DNA of 64,000 nucleotides from Lateolabrax maculatus. Its lineage: Eukaryota > Chordata > Actinopteri > Acropomatiformes > Lateolabracidae. Under the pieces are notes generated by a model. The model did not search any database and was not told where the DNA came from. It saw nothing but the letters and a program-made list of their open reading frames with translations. The stretch covers positions 18,479,501 to 18,543,500 of the forward strand of contig CM062218.1 of assembly GCA_031216445.1 (NCBI GenBank). Direction: 5' to 3'. The stretch's first letter is position 1, and every line of letters starts with the position of its first letter. The position numbers and the translations under genes are program-made. Shown in pieces: positions 1 through 13,100 of this stretch.

Positions 1-2511
1 ATACCTCTTTTGATACCAAGGCAAAAAATGTTAATTAACAACCTGCACATAGTGCTGCCTGCTTGTACCTCTGCCTCCAGTCACTCCAGGTGTGATGTGG
101 ATAAGAACTTGTGGCCAATTGCAGAAGACAGGGCTGACGAGCACCGCTGTATTTCTATATCTGTAGCTATCCTATACCAGTATGTACAGTGTGTATATAG
201 TTTTGTGTTGCATTACTGGAATAACTGTAGTTTAATTTTGTGAATTACTTTTTATTCCAGCATCTCTGATTAATGTCTGTGACATATACTGTAATCTAGC
301 ACACTCGATTCCACATGTTGTTTTCTGGGAGTGATAGTAGTTGCTACAAGAAAACCTGAACCTGTGAAGTGCTTTACAGTAGGCTGAAAGCTTACCTTTT
401 AACGGGGGTGGTTTCAAAACAACTGTGGAGCAGAGAGGGATGATGTGGTGAAAATCATCAGTGCGAGTAAACACATGTCATTATGAGTGTCTGAAAGATG
501 CCTTTAAAGGTTAAGACTGGCATTATTCTATATTGTCCTTACTGTCAGCAAAATGTTACTTCTTCCCTTCCCTGTCTGTGGTACTCTGCCTGGAACCCAC
601 TTGTTCCTACTGACGACCAAAGAATCCTGTACACTGTTCTTCAGTGTACTGTACTTTATCGGGTAAAATGTATAGAATCGGATATAGATAAATATGAATT
701 TAACTTGAGGAAATGTCCTTAATAAAGTAAGTACAAGTGAATTTTTGGGATATTTCAGTTCATAATCCGACACACTTGTTTATAAGACTTTCTTGAATGC
801 AAGAACTTTGTAGTGATTGTCTCCAACTGAGAAAGCTGGTCACAAATATATAGTTTCAGAGTAACACTGTCCTGTGAAAACCATGTATCATGGCCGTGTT
901 TTCAGCTTTGTAATAATGCAGTCTTCAGTTAACCTAAAGGGTTGTTTCAAATCACCAAAAGTGGAGATACAGGGTTTTAACTGGGCAGTAAAGGTCTACA
1001 AAATGCTCAGTAACTTCCTCAAACAGCTGGTCCCTGTAGTTTCTATCAGGAGAAATGCTGCATTTGTTGGGGACTATTTTCAGCTGTGGATTAATCACAT
1101 TTGGTGCATAACTGATTTACGTCAGCACAATGGTGTTTGTGAAATTGACTCAAAATAAACTACAGCACCCAGGTTTATGGTAATGAAGGAACATGTCAGC
1201 CAATGCTAAATGAAGCTGAGGGATGAGCAACATTTACTTATTAGCGTAAAACACTTTAATAGGATCAATTCATTGTTGATTTGGGTCTTTTTATAGGATT
1301 TGATAAAACATTTTGATATTACACTTTTTGAACTCCAAATCCACTTCCGCCAAGTGACTTCCATTTGGTGCCAATTTGCACCATCAGGGCCCATATTTTG
1401 AGTTTTCTCCTATCTAATCTGTGTGACTGTAAAAGTACACAGACCACTTCTTATAGTAGTCATCCCAATACATCTTCTTCAGCCTCCCCTGCAATTCCCC
1501 TGGAAGATCAAGGACACCTGGGGATCAGCTCACCCCACTTAAAGCACCACAAGTCACCTAGATTATTGCCTCTCCTGATGAAGCGGCAGCTGATGTGTGT
1601 CCGGGGGAGGCGGATTGTCGCCGTCCTCACAGGCATCAGCATGCGATGTTCCTCCGATGGTGTGAACCAGAAAATGCAATCCAGCTGTCCGCCAAAGCTG
1701 CCCACAGTATCTCCACCTCTAACACACACTCGCAGCATTTTAACACATCCTCCTCCACACTCCGCACCCCTCCCTCCCCCAGCCTCAAAAAGACAAGGCA
1801 GACTGGCCTCCTGTCTCTCACCTTATTCCATCTATTCTCCCACGTAGCGTTATGTGAACACGCCACACCAGTTGACTGCATGGAGGCGGGTAGAAACAGC
1901 AGACTGTGTTGCAGGCAGCCACAGCCAAGAGGAAACATCACAGATGACGGATACATTGCTTGCTCATATTCAAGTCTACTTTTATTGATCATTGCACAGT
2001 AACATTTACTTTCTTTTCCACCCTCACGCTCCTGACAGTTCATCGATTCAAACAGAGGAGATGGCTTCCACGCCATCACTTATCTTTCATTAGATTATAG
2101 GAGACACAGAAATCATTATTTTAGACATAATAGCGCATAAAGACTGAAAAATGATGTGTTTTGGATATGGTCCGTTGACATTTCATCTCAAATGATGGTT
2201 TCTATCCTAATATCTAATGTTCTATCCTCTAAGCTGCTAGCTTTTTCAATAAACTAAATGGAGCCTCTGACTTGGCTAATGCTGCCTCTGACCAGTGAAT
2301 CGGTGCAGAGAAATGTGTTTTTAATACAGGAAAGTACAGTTTTGACCTCTAAATGTAACTCGGCACCACAGGCAGCCGTAATACCATCAGTGATAATGGT
2401 AGAAAATGGCATAGAGGGGAATCAAATCAACACAGGCATGATGGATGGATGGATAGATGGAGGGAAGTTGGTAATGTCTGTGTTCACCCTCTGTCCCTTT
2501 CTCACATGCAG
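1..2511. other. No supportable gene; leftmost intergenic or intronic DNA
   Basis: I see no coding exon with convincing protein character. An AATAAA at 721-726 on the plus strand could end the 3' UTR of a gene lying to the left, but nothing upstream of it confirms this. A short (ATGG)n run lies near 2440-2460. On the minus strand an AATAAA (1981-1986) could serve the candidate exon at 3171-3489. Confidence 0.4.
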
Positions 2512-2619
2512 CTCTCCTCCTGGGTCCATCTCGCCGAATTATCATACTTGGATGCTGAACCGCCGGGAACGGGCCAGCGTTGGTTATGAAAGTGTTGCAC
2601 ATTTGCAGGGAGGGTACAT
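2512..2619 (+). CDS. Weak candidate internal exon
   Basis: This is a 108-base stretch between a good acceptor (pyrimidine-rich, ending CACATGCAG at 2511) and a good donor (GTGAGT at 2620). One frame is open throughout and reads roughly SPPGSISPNYHTW...GYESVAHLQGG. It is somewhat richer in G+C than its surroundings. I do not recognise the peptide, and no partner exon is visible within several kilobases, so chance is a real possibility. Confidence 0.15.
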
Positions 2620-2696
2620 GTGAGTACATGCAAATAGGCCGCTGCATTAGCATTTGATATCCTCAGGGCTACACAGGCCGTGCAATGGCAAGATGT

Positions 2697-2755
2697 GGCG
2701 GTGTATGTGTGCGTGTATGTGTGTGCGCCTGTGTGTGTGTGTGGGGGTGTGTGAG
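2697..2755. repeat. Interrupted (TG)n microsatellite
   Basis: Impure TG-rich run with TATG and TGCG interruptions. Confidence 0.8.
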
Positions 2756-3170
2756 CTCGCGGTGAACTCGGCCGCAGCCAGATAGCGATCCGCACTCTGC
2801 GGGCATCTTTAACTCCTGAGCACTGAGTCTAATTTCACACGGCAATAAGGCATGGATACTAAACAACACGCAGCCAGAATGTTAATAAATCAAATACGAC
2901 TGTCACACAATATAATACTAGCTTGGCTTGCAGAAAGTAAAAGAGTTCCTTTCACATCTGATTCAAAGGTTAATAGAAATTAAAAACAATTTCACAGCCT
3001 ACTATAACAGGAGTGCTCATTTTATGGTAAATTAGGCTGTGACTATTACATTTGTCAGAAGAGGGGGTGGTCCTCAGAAGCTGTGTACAGCAGCGTGCAA
3101 TCAGCAAAGGCTTCAAGTGGGCGTATTCAATGTTAGAAAAAATAATTACATGAGGATAATGCACAGGGAT

Positions 3171-3489
3171 TCAGAATTGACATGAAACGTACAAATAGTA
3201 AAAAGTAGTCCACGTAAACTGGGAGTTCAGTTCAGTTTCAGTGAGCTCAAAGTCTTCGTTGACCAGCTGCAGCCTTAGTCCTGTTCCAGCGGGAGTCTGA
3301 GCCAGCTCCCCCCACCCCCACCCGTGCTCTATCAGCTGGCTCCTGTGGGTCACTTGGCAGCCGGCCACCACAACCCCTCCCCCTGCCAGGAGCAGAACTT
3401 GGCCTTGGGCCGCTCCTTTCAACAGGGCGCCCCCGAGAGATTCGTCTGACCACCTCCTTCGTGCTGAGCTGCTCCCGCGCACGGCTTCA
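3171..3489 (-). CDS. Candidate terminal exon, gene not identified
   Basis: On the minus strand a canonical acceptor (TCTCCTGCAG, ending at 3490) opens a frame of about 105 codons that stops at 3171-3173. The stretch is clearly richer in G+C than its flanks. The peptide begins EAVRGSSSARRRW, has a Gly/Val/Leu-rich middle (GQVLLLAGGGVVVAG), and ends in an acidic then aromatic stretch. A second frame (Arg/Gly/Pro-rich) is also open over part of it, but with this acceptor that frame meets an immediate stop. A minus-strand AATAAA at 1981-1986 could be its poly(A) signal, implying a 3' UTR of about 1.2 kb. I recognise no family. A G+C-rich non-coding island is the main alternative. Confidence 0.3.
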
Positions 3490-6400
3490 CTGCAGGAGAC
3501 AAAACCACAGGGGAGAACACAGGTCTTTAAGTCGCAAATCCTCCTCTGCTTTACAGTGATTTAATGACAGATAAGAGCCCACTTTTTTTCATTGAATTTT
3601 TTAGCAGTGGCTGTAATTAAAAGGTAATTTTCCTGCCAAGCAGCACAACTCTTCAACAGTAGCTAAGCAACATTTTGCTAAGTAAGACATAATTACTGGC
3701 AAGACTGATGATTTTAGATTAATGCATTATTATTTCAATCAACCGCTAATATGGTCACAGGTCTCCTTTTTTGAGTATTTTGCAGCAGTTTCAAACATAA
3801 CAAGGACCACAAATTCAAGGTTTCTTTAAAGTCTGGGCATGAAACAGCTCATATTTTTCATTATTAAATACTCAGATTTTGCTCCGAGGGACTTTTTCCA
3901 AAGCAGCAGTTCCAAAGCAACAGTTGTGCTGCTTTATCAACACAAAGAAACTGGATTTTTTTTCCTGATGTCTATACACTGGCGGTCGTCGTGTTCAACA
4001 CATTCTTCCAACAAGCGAGTGACCTTTCTATCAAAAGGCATCTCAAAACGTTCCTAAATGGTTCGTTATCCAGCTTCCCTCCACTGAAATGCCAACGACA
4101 GTCATGTTTCTCAAAGTCTGACCACCAAGAATGACTTTTCGAGCCTTCATTTAACTTTTTCCTGCCTTCAAGGCGCAGACAGGAGGATCACAAAATCCCT
4201 CTGACACCTCTCTCCTCCTGCTGGTTCCATTTCGGGGATCGCAACAGTTCTCTCGCTCCTGTTTTCCTTCTGTCAGAGAGCCTTGAGCTACGGATCCTCA
4301 TTAGTCGCTTTCCCTGAGACCACACTGACACCAGCGTCGCGTTCGCCCTCGCTCAGACTTGCTGAAGGCTAGCGCGGCCACACACCAATTCACAGGCCCT
4401 GTCAACAGACAGCCGACTTACAGGAGCTGGGCAATCACCAAAATCAACCAGCCTTTGAAATGCTGTGAACATTAGGAACGTGCTGCTGCTGCATATTGAC
4501 ACAGTGGCTGAAATACCCACAGGCATCTGCAGCAAAGTTTCTTGCACAATGGTCTTTTGGGAAAATGGGAAAAGTTAAAGGACCATACCAGTGGTTTTGA
4601 TTGTTTTAGACCATTAACTACAAATTGTGAATACTTTACATTACAGCTTGAGATAGCTAATCCATCACAGGTGGAAATTTGTCAGCTTTTTTAAAGTTAG
4701 TGCTGCAAGCAGGGATTAAAAACTCTCCATAGTGGTGATTTCAGCTGCAAAAAAAGAAGCGCATTAATGAGGTATTAATGGAGGAGGGGGACGAATATGT
4801 ACTCTTGCATCAGTACAGCCAGTAGGCGGTTAGCTTAGCTTAGCATAAAGACAGGAAATAGAGGAAAACCGCTAACCTGGCTCGGTCCAAAGGTAAGGTA
4901 AAGTAAAGTATAAAAACAACAATTTGCCATCTTACAGGGAGGTATGTGCTAAAACAATTATATTGTTTTTAATCTTCAGTTTTTGTACTTGTCTATGCTA
5001 AGCTAAGCAACTGTAGCATCATATTTCTGTATATGACTCTAAGCAACAACGCAAACGAGAGTATTTCCCAAAATGTCTCCTTTAAAAATGCTGCTGTCTG
5101 GAAGTGGACTTTGAGATCTCAGGTGTCTGAATGTCAATGAACAACAGGGAAAGACTTCAAAATGAGCTCTGCTTGCTACAAAAGCACTTGAGGTTTGACA
5201 AAAAAATAAAAAAGTTATAAAGAAGCAGGATTTGTTCTCTGTGATGGATTACACATTTCATGCAGGTTTCAAGTCTATGCTAGTTGATTTTCATATTGTA
5301 CAAACAGGGACACTAATGACTGCCTGAGAGGTAGAAGAATCAATCTTTAAGACTTGCTGTATGACTAGTGGTAATGAAAAAAAATATGCAGGTTGCAAGT
5401 TAATGGGCTGAAGCATGCAAAAACCAGCGGTACGACCCTTTAAAATAGAAAACGGTGCAGCGGCGGACCAACCTCAGGTTTGCATGGTCTCACTTCAGCA
5501 GACTGTCAGTCTCCGGGCACTCAGTGACCGATAGCTGTGCCTGGAGGAAGGACAAACCCCAAATCAATACCCTGTCTAAAAACACGGGGAGAAACTTGAG
5601 ACAGAGATCATGCAATGTCTACAGGAGAAGATATGCTCATGCAACTCAAGCTTTCTTTTTTGGATAACTTTGTACAGGCAGAACCTTTTAAATATTACAG
5701 TAAGCAACCTTTACTCAGCAAATAAAAAAAGTAACAGCAGCTCAACTGTACAGAAGATATTGACATAGATTTGGCTTTGATCATTTTAGCAAGAGTTGCA
5801 TTAACACTATTCTAATATATTTTGTTAGTACACAGAACAGTTATTTTGGTACATAAAATCCACTATGTATGATATTGGAAGTTACGTTTTTCTTACTTTT
5901 GAGTCGATTCTGTTTTGTTGCCATGACTGCAATAATATTTTAAGAAACTGTACGTATTTACCAGCAAGTTTATGTCAATGGATAAACACACTACGAAATT
6001 AAACATTTAGGGTTAGGTTACCTTTACAGTGGAGTTCTCTAGGTTATAACCATCCTCTCCATTGCACTGCCATTACTCTGTACTAAAGTAGCCATCGCGC
6101 CAGCGTCATTCATGACAATGAAGCCTAGACCTGAATGGTGGTTTGAATTCAGTTAATTTTCAGATGCTATAAAAGCAATTCTCATTAACGATTACGACCA
6201 CAGGTAAGAGGATTGAAAAAGTCTTATACATACCCAGGCATTCAATGCTTTAGAACTCTATACACATTAGGAAGCTATCCAGGTTATTTTAGAGGTCTTA
6301 CCTCTGGGTCCTTTTTAAAAAGTATAGAAAGAGAGAGAAAGAATAAGTTGTGCTCTTTTGATAATCAATCAAGACATCATTTAGTAGGGTTAAAGTCTTC

Positions 6401-6564
6401 AGACGTCATACATTCATTTAGATTTAAAATGCGGTTTTGAATGAGAAACAAAGGAAAACACCTACATCTGACTGCTGAATGTTGTTTTAAAAAAGCCATT
6501 TCAGAATTTTACTAGGACAGGAAACAAATAAAGCAAGTTAAGTTTCATAAAAAACAAACTAAGC
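3490..6564. other. Intergenic DNA between the candidate exon and khdrbs1
   Basis: No exon is supportable. It contains a copy of a common dispersed repeat (4795-5045) and otherwise AT-rich unique-looking sequence. The stretch at 4170-4550 is G+C-richer but has stops in all useful frames. Confidence 0.5.
4795..5045. repeat. Dispersed teleost foldback-type repeat, partial copy
   Basis: It carries the TTAGCTTAGCTTAGCATAAAGACAGGAA core followed, after a spacer, by the reverse-complementary TATGCTAAGCTAAGC. This matches the centre of the fuller element at 29594-30119. The outer arms are eroded. Confidence 0.6.
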
Positions 6565-6570
6565 TTTATT
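6565..6570 (-). terminator. khdrbs1: Poly(A) signal for khdrbs1
   Basis: AATAAA on the minus strand, about 1.2 kb past the khdrbs1 stop codon, in AT-rich sequence. A second AATAAA (7189-7194) lies 0.6 kb past the stop, so alternative polyadenylation is possible. Confidence 0.5.
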
Positions 6571-7760
6571 GACAAACTGCTGCAAAACATCTTTTGGACA
6601 GATTTAGTAACCTATTTAGGCAAGCTTACACATGTAGCATAATGCATTTTATGGAGAGGGTACAGATACTAGTGGCAGAATAAGTACAGTTAGGATGTTT
6701 TAAAATATGTACAAGAGTTCGGATTGAGCTGCAGGATCCCTTCTCTATAGAAAGAGAAGACCCATGTGGAGATTTTTGTCCCAATCCTTCTTTGTGTACT
6801 TTGTGCATGCAGTTTATAGAGAATCAGATCACAAAATGAAGACCTGGACTGTTTTTAGCATAACAGGAGGCCGTCTCTCGGCCCTGTTCTTATTAAACAA
6901 ACATTTTGTCTTCAGAGTCTTAAAATTAATTTTTAACAGGTAAAACAAATTGAGGATATGAGGACAGTCCATCTCAACAGTGTCTATTAGGGCTATATTT
7001 CAAAACTCTAAGTACAATGACAAATATTGCTGCCTAAGTCTAAATGGACAACGTTTTAGAACTATTTAAAAACAAACCATCATCAAGAATGAATTGTACT
7101 GATTCCATTAACATTGATTCTTTAACCTTCACTTAATTTAAGATTTTTTTTTGTTTCTATATTACATAATTGAAAGTTTAAAAGGTCTTTTATTTGGCTA
7201 TATTAACAGAATTTTGAAATGTAGCCTAAATGGGAATCTGCAACTGACCCTCGACAGATTCTTTGTATTTAAAAAACAATTAAAATGGATTCCTTAGACA
7301 AGCGGAGTGAGCCACTAATTCCACGAGAAATGACTACTCCCAAACAGTTTAAAAATGAACGAACAACAATGCAAAAAAGCCAGAGGGGGGTAAAAAGGGT
7401 CAGAGGAAAGAAATACAGCAAAATAAACAAAAATTCAAATAAAAAAAAAACAAAAAAAGGACGCCAACTTCTCCTCTCTAACCCATCTAAAAGCCGCTTT
7501 GGTTGGAGGGATTGGTGGCTGGTTGGTTAGGTGGTTGGTTGTTGTGACAAAGTAGGGGTGGGGGAGGGAGATCGCATTCAAATCTCAAAAACCAGTTCCG
7601 ATTTTCAGTTCCCAATTTGCTCGCTCTCGTATAAAGTCCAGTGTAGGAAAAGATCAAACCAAAGACAAAACGGACAATTACTTTTGTCGGGCTGCTTAAA
7701 GCGAGAGCTGCCGTGGTAGACAGGCGGTCAGGGCGACACGTTAAGGGTGGTGAGTCCGCT
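6571..7760 (-). other. khdrbs1: khdrbs1 3' UTR (inferred)
   Basis: AT-rich sequence between the khdrbs1 stop codon and the distal AATAAA, with no competing coding signal. The extent is inferred from the poly(A) signal only. Confidence 0.5.
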
Positions 7761-7867
7761 TCAGTACTGTCGGTATGGGTGCTCCCGGTAAGGCGTCTTG
7801 GCACCTCTGGAGGGGGGAGGGGCCTTCCCTGGGACTGTTCGCTGGGTCCCATTCCAGTCATCCTGGC
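7761..7867 (-). CDS. khdrbs1: khdrbs1 coding exon 9 (terminal)
   Basis: Acceptor CTCCAG ends at 7868; stop TGA at 7761-7763. It encodes the tail from GQDDWNGTQR to REHPYRQY. In mammals the extreme C-terminus is the nuclear localisation signal. Confidence 0.95.
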
Positions 7868-10056
7868 CTGGAGAGGACACACAAACACAAACACATTTAC
7901 AGTTAAAAACCACATCAAGATTTATTACAGACAACTCATCTGGTTAATGGACATTAGAGGTGCCCTGTGGAGTTTCTCCTTGCTAACAAAATTTCTGTTT
8001 ATGTTCAGTGTTTCTCAACAAATCGTACTGTGTGTATCTTTGAGGTTTAACAAAGGTGTTGGTAGAACAAGAAACTGCACTTTTAGAGGTCAAATACTCC
8101 ACAGGGTACCATTAAAGTTACCAGTTCGTAGAATAAACTTTGAAATCTAATGAGTGATCCAAAAAGTCAGTTTCAAGACCTGCTCCAACAGAAAGTCACA
8201 ATATATGTTTAGAATTTGACCATTGCAGGTCATTATACAAATCAATCAACCAAGCATAAATCAAAATTCATTAAAAAAAAAAAAAACTATACTATAATAT
8301 TAAATATAAAATTAAATATAATTAAAAATATTTTTTGACTCCATACTTTTTATATTCAGAATTGTTTTAACTGTATAAATGAGGTCATCTTTGTTGAGAG
8401 TGAATAAAATTGTTCCTTACCATAGGACTCGTATGACTCTGTGGTCTCTCCGTGTCCGTAGTCATAGTACTCTGGCTCTCTGATGGTCAAAAACAGGGAG
8501 AGAGAAAAAAGAAAAATCACTTTTAATCTTCGAAAAACATCAAGTAGCTGCTGACTGTAATGTCTAGGGGGGTGATAATTGGCTTCCATGAATAAGATCA
8601 AAGCTTGGCTGTCTAGCATGGAACATCTTAGTCCCAGCTGGTTCTCCTAAATAACACCGCCATCCAAACCATGAAACATGAAGTACCATCAGCGTTGAAT
8701 TTGTGCAGAGTGGCTAAAAAGTATTTCTGCTGCTCTCAAATCCCTCTCTGAGCAAAACTAGCAACTAGGCGTATGTGTGTGCACTTTGTGAAAAGCAGGT
8801 GAAAACTAAAGAGACGTCTGATTCACTCACGCCTGCGGCTGACTGTAGTAGTTGTCGTATGACTCGTAGGCCGTGTCTGTGTAGCTCTCATCGTAGCCCT
8901 GGAGAGGAAAGGAAACAGAGAAACAGAGTGAGATTTAAGGAGAGGCTTGTTCATGAATCATGAATGTCAAGGTGTCCCCAAAGTACTACACTTGTACTAA
9001 AGCAGGCGAGCTCCCCTCGTGTCTTGAGCATCCCAAATCACTTATTCTTGTGTTGATGGACGAGCAATTCAAGGCTAAGAGAGTGCCCAGAACAATCTCA
9101 TTCAGTGGAGATACTTGTTGGAGAGGTCAGATTTAGCTACAGCAAACCTGACAGCTCAGGAAAACTCATCTATTGGTTGTCACACCACTTATTCCTCGTA
9201 GGGTGTTACTTATGTCTACCTTATCAAAATTAAAGTTTAAAAGAGATATTTTATATGATTATATAAAATATAACCAATACTATAATTGTGCTGGAGGCGT
9301 CCACACTAAACGGACAAATGAAATTAAAACCAACCTCCGTTGGCAGTTGTACTTACATATTCGTCGTAGCTCTCAGCAGCTGCAGCCGGGGTGTGCTGGT
9401 GGGGGAGTGGAGGCGCCATCCTCTGGGGGGGTCCGCCAGCCGGGGGCCTTGCGCGGGGTGCCACAGCTCCCCTGGCGGGTGCCGCAGGGGGTCCTCCTCG
9501 CCCTGATGGGGCGCCCCTCACTGCGCCACCTCTGCCTGGGCCGCCTCGAGTCACACCTCCCCTGGCAGCAGCACCGCGAGGAGGCATTCCCCTGCCCCTG
9601 AAGAACACTCAACATTTAATACTGCGTTCTTCTACTCTAAGGAGTAGTTCGACATTTTGGGAGATGAGCTTATTCGCTTTCTTGCCAAGAATTAGATGAG
9701 AAGATCAATCCTTGTGTCTCATATGACAAATGTCTAAATATGAATATATTATATATTATATATATTATTACAAAATCCATTATATCTCTTTTAAATAACA
9801 TGTTCATTAGTGAGCCTTTAAATGGTGCTGGTAGGTGGATTTTGTTCCCTTTAGACAGAGCATATGAGAGCCTGTTTCCCTCTGTTTCCAGTCTTCAGTT
9901 CACAGCTACCTGCCTACTGGCTACAGCTACATTGTTTACCGTACAGACATGCGAGTGCTATTGATCTCCTCATCTAACTTGCCGCAAGAACGCAAATATA
10001 ATAACGCAAGTATGTGCTGTATTCTCTGGGAGAGTCAAAGGTATATTTTGTCAAAA

Positions 10057-10123
<67 letters not shown>

Positions 10124-13100
10124 TCACACCTGTGTGCTCCCGCAGGGGGGACTCCGCGGCCCCTGACCTGCAGGCCCCCTCGGACTCGGGCTCCATGCTC
10201 CTGGCCTCCGTTCAGGTAGCTCATCTCCATGAACTGCTCTTGGCAAATATCATCCATCATATCCTAAACACACGGGAGAAGAAAATAAAAAGAAGAAAGG
10301 GGGTAAGAAACAAAAGCACGTGGCATGGGAAAAGGTAGGGCACAAAAATGAAAAGCAAAAATAAAGAGGGAAGGGAGGGAGGCAGTGTGAAAGAACGAGC
10401 AATGAATAAAAGAGTGAAACATGATTACAGAGCTGCTCACAACACAGCGTCCCCCTAACGGCTAACAGAGCGAGGGGAAGAAAGAGTCTCAGTGCCAGCA
10501 ACTCAGAGTGTTAAGGGGGGTGGTCGCGAAAGTGGGAGATTGGAAGGCGTTTATCCACACTCCCTGCCTTCCTGTGCCTCTCCATCATGCACAAAATGTA
10601 AATCACTTCTCCCTGCTCTTCCTGACAAGTCTGGAGTGACTGCATTAACGGTTACCTTATTCTATCCACAGAAAAACAATAAATTGGGATGGATTAGCGG
10701 GGCTGCCTGTCTGAGCAGCACAAATCCCGCAACACAATCCGCTGCCTTTCTTCGGGGAGCAATCGCAAGGTCTGCACTGTGACCCAATCAATTCTTTTTC
10801 ATAAATCAGTCCCTGGAATGGTGACGGAGCTCTAATGATGGTGAAAAAAAAAGAAGTGGGAAAAAACGAGGGATACTACAACATGCAGCTCAGACAGCAG
10901 CTTTCAATTTATCTGCAGCAAAAGCAAGGAAATACGAGCCATTTGACTGATTACAAATTCATCTCAGACTGGTAGCAGTGCGACCGCAGCTGCATTTAAC
11001 AAGCCAGCGAGGTGACGCGTCTTTACCCATCGAGGTGTTTATCGAGTTTTTTTAGATATTACATTCTATGGAAAATATTTCTGTCAAGTGTCAGTGTTGA
11101 GGAATAAAATCATCTGCAAATCCTTCACACAGGAGCAAGGCTCTGCTTTTGAATTTACATCGGTAGACGTACAAGTAAACAGATTTAAAAAAGACGAGGA
11201 AGAACAAAAGAGTCAAAGCCTCCTGGAATACCTGAGGAGGAGTACAGGTAATACATAAAACATTCCACCAACAAATCACATTCACCCATTTTCTCAGAAC
11301 CATAGTCATTTATTAAAATATGGCCCAGGTCCAAATGAAGGCTGTCAAGCCTGACAGATTATGGCCTTAAATTGTAGTGACAGGTTCTGCAGAGGACGGC
11401 TTTTTACATAACACGACAATACCAGCATCGCCTTTCGTCTCCTGCACACTAATTAAAAAATGTAGACACCCCGAGAACCCCTGGGCTTATGGGCCTGCTT
11501 TGGCACGAGCCTTTGTTACAGCATTATGGGCTTCAGCCGGGCCTGACAGCAGACCGGGCTGGCGTGTGCTCAAGAATTTCTCAGTATAAAACCAGTAACG
11601 TATGCGTAGGCCGCGCTGGGTGAATTCTACCACACAACTGTCTGGGAGCTAAACATCTGCAAGCTGATTCTCCTCACTCCCCGAGGAATGAGACTCCGGC
11701 GAAGACACGACGATGGACAGACATGTAGTAAAGACAGATGAAGGGATAACCCTGGCAATCCAATACCTCACCTTAAGCAGATTGCTTTACGTTACATTGT
11801 TTTATTTATTACTTGCACGCTGCGGCTCATTCCACCTTTCTGAATGGCACACTCTCAGTCAATTACCAAAGAAGCCTTTCACCGGGGGCTTCTCGACCTT
11901 TTTCCGGTTGGTGACTCCGTTTTTAGATCTCCAGTATTCTACTAACCCCAGCAATTCGTGTCAAGATGTGTGGATTTGAGTATGGCATAGTGTTATCTTC
12001 TGTTTTTCAGAGCATGGAGGGGGAGCTGCTAAGGGTTTGCATAGAAATTATATTTAAAACTAATTTTTAAATCAACACTATATCTAGAAAATTGTATTAT
12101 ATGAGACTTTGAAATCTCCTGCATGCATGTCTGCAAATGGACCCACGGTGGAAGAACTGTGACTCACAGACCAGACACGTATGTGGGGCTTTTGTGTTAG
12201 GGCTCAATTTACAGTTGAAGCCATTAGTCAATTAACTGGTTAGTCGAGCAACAGGAAATGAATTAGCAACTATTTTGATGTTCAATTAATCTTATATAAT
12301 CTTTCAAGCACAAATACTCAACCTGTTCCAATATCAGCTTCTGCTTTAGGGAATTCTAACAGGCATTTTTAGCTATTTTCAAGTAATATTTTAAAGAACA
12401 AACAATTAATGGAGAAAATATTTGGCAGATTCATTTGATAATTAAAGTAATAAATAGTTGCAGCCATGGGATCAATTGAATTGTCAACTCATCAATTAGT
12501 TGACAGACAGATGATAACTCAAATCTATATGATTTAACCATTTTTGTCAATTATCAATCAAAAATGTGCTGTTGCAGTTTTTGTAAAAATTTGCTTTGAT
12601 TTATGTCTAAGAATAGTATGTTTTTTTCTTGGAAAAGACATCACTTCAGCTTCTATTAACTTGTGCGGAGTGTTTGTCAATGTTGTTGACATTTTACAGA
12701 CTAAATGATGAATTGAATATTTAATGAACAGGTTAATTAACGGCAAAACAATAATTGTTGGAGGCAGCTCTGGGAAAACCCACAGACAAGTCAATAAATA
12801 CTCTCCAGCTGGACGACAAACAAGACACGAGCAACCGGGAAACATCAAAGTCAGACTTACGGGAAACAGGAACTTCTTGACCTCCTCCATGGCGTGGGCC
12901 ATGCGCAGGTAGGCCTCTGGCACGGGGGCAAACACCTCAATGAATACATGCAGCTCCATAGACAAGTGGGCGTATTTGGGCTCGCCGCCTTTCCTCAGCC
13001 CCTCCTCCTGGAACAACATCACACGGGTGTCAGCGAGTCAAAGAGTGCACACAGCAAATGAGTTCTGCAGGACATAATCGCATTTCATCCGCCTCAGAGG

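Noticed and set aside
8831..8832. GC-AG intron after khdrbs1 exon 7
   Set aside because: The phase of exon 8 needs the two extra bases GC in the exon, so the donor is an ordinary GTGAGT.
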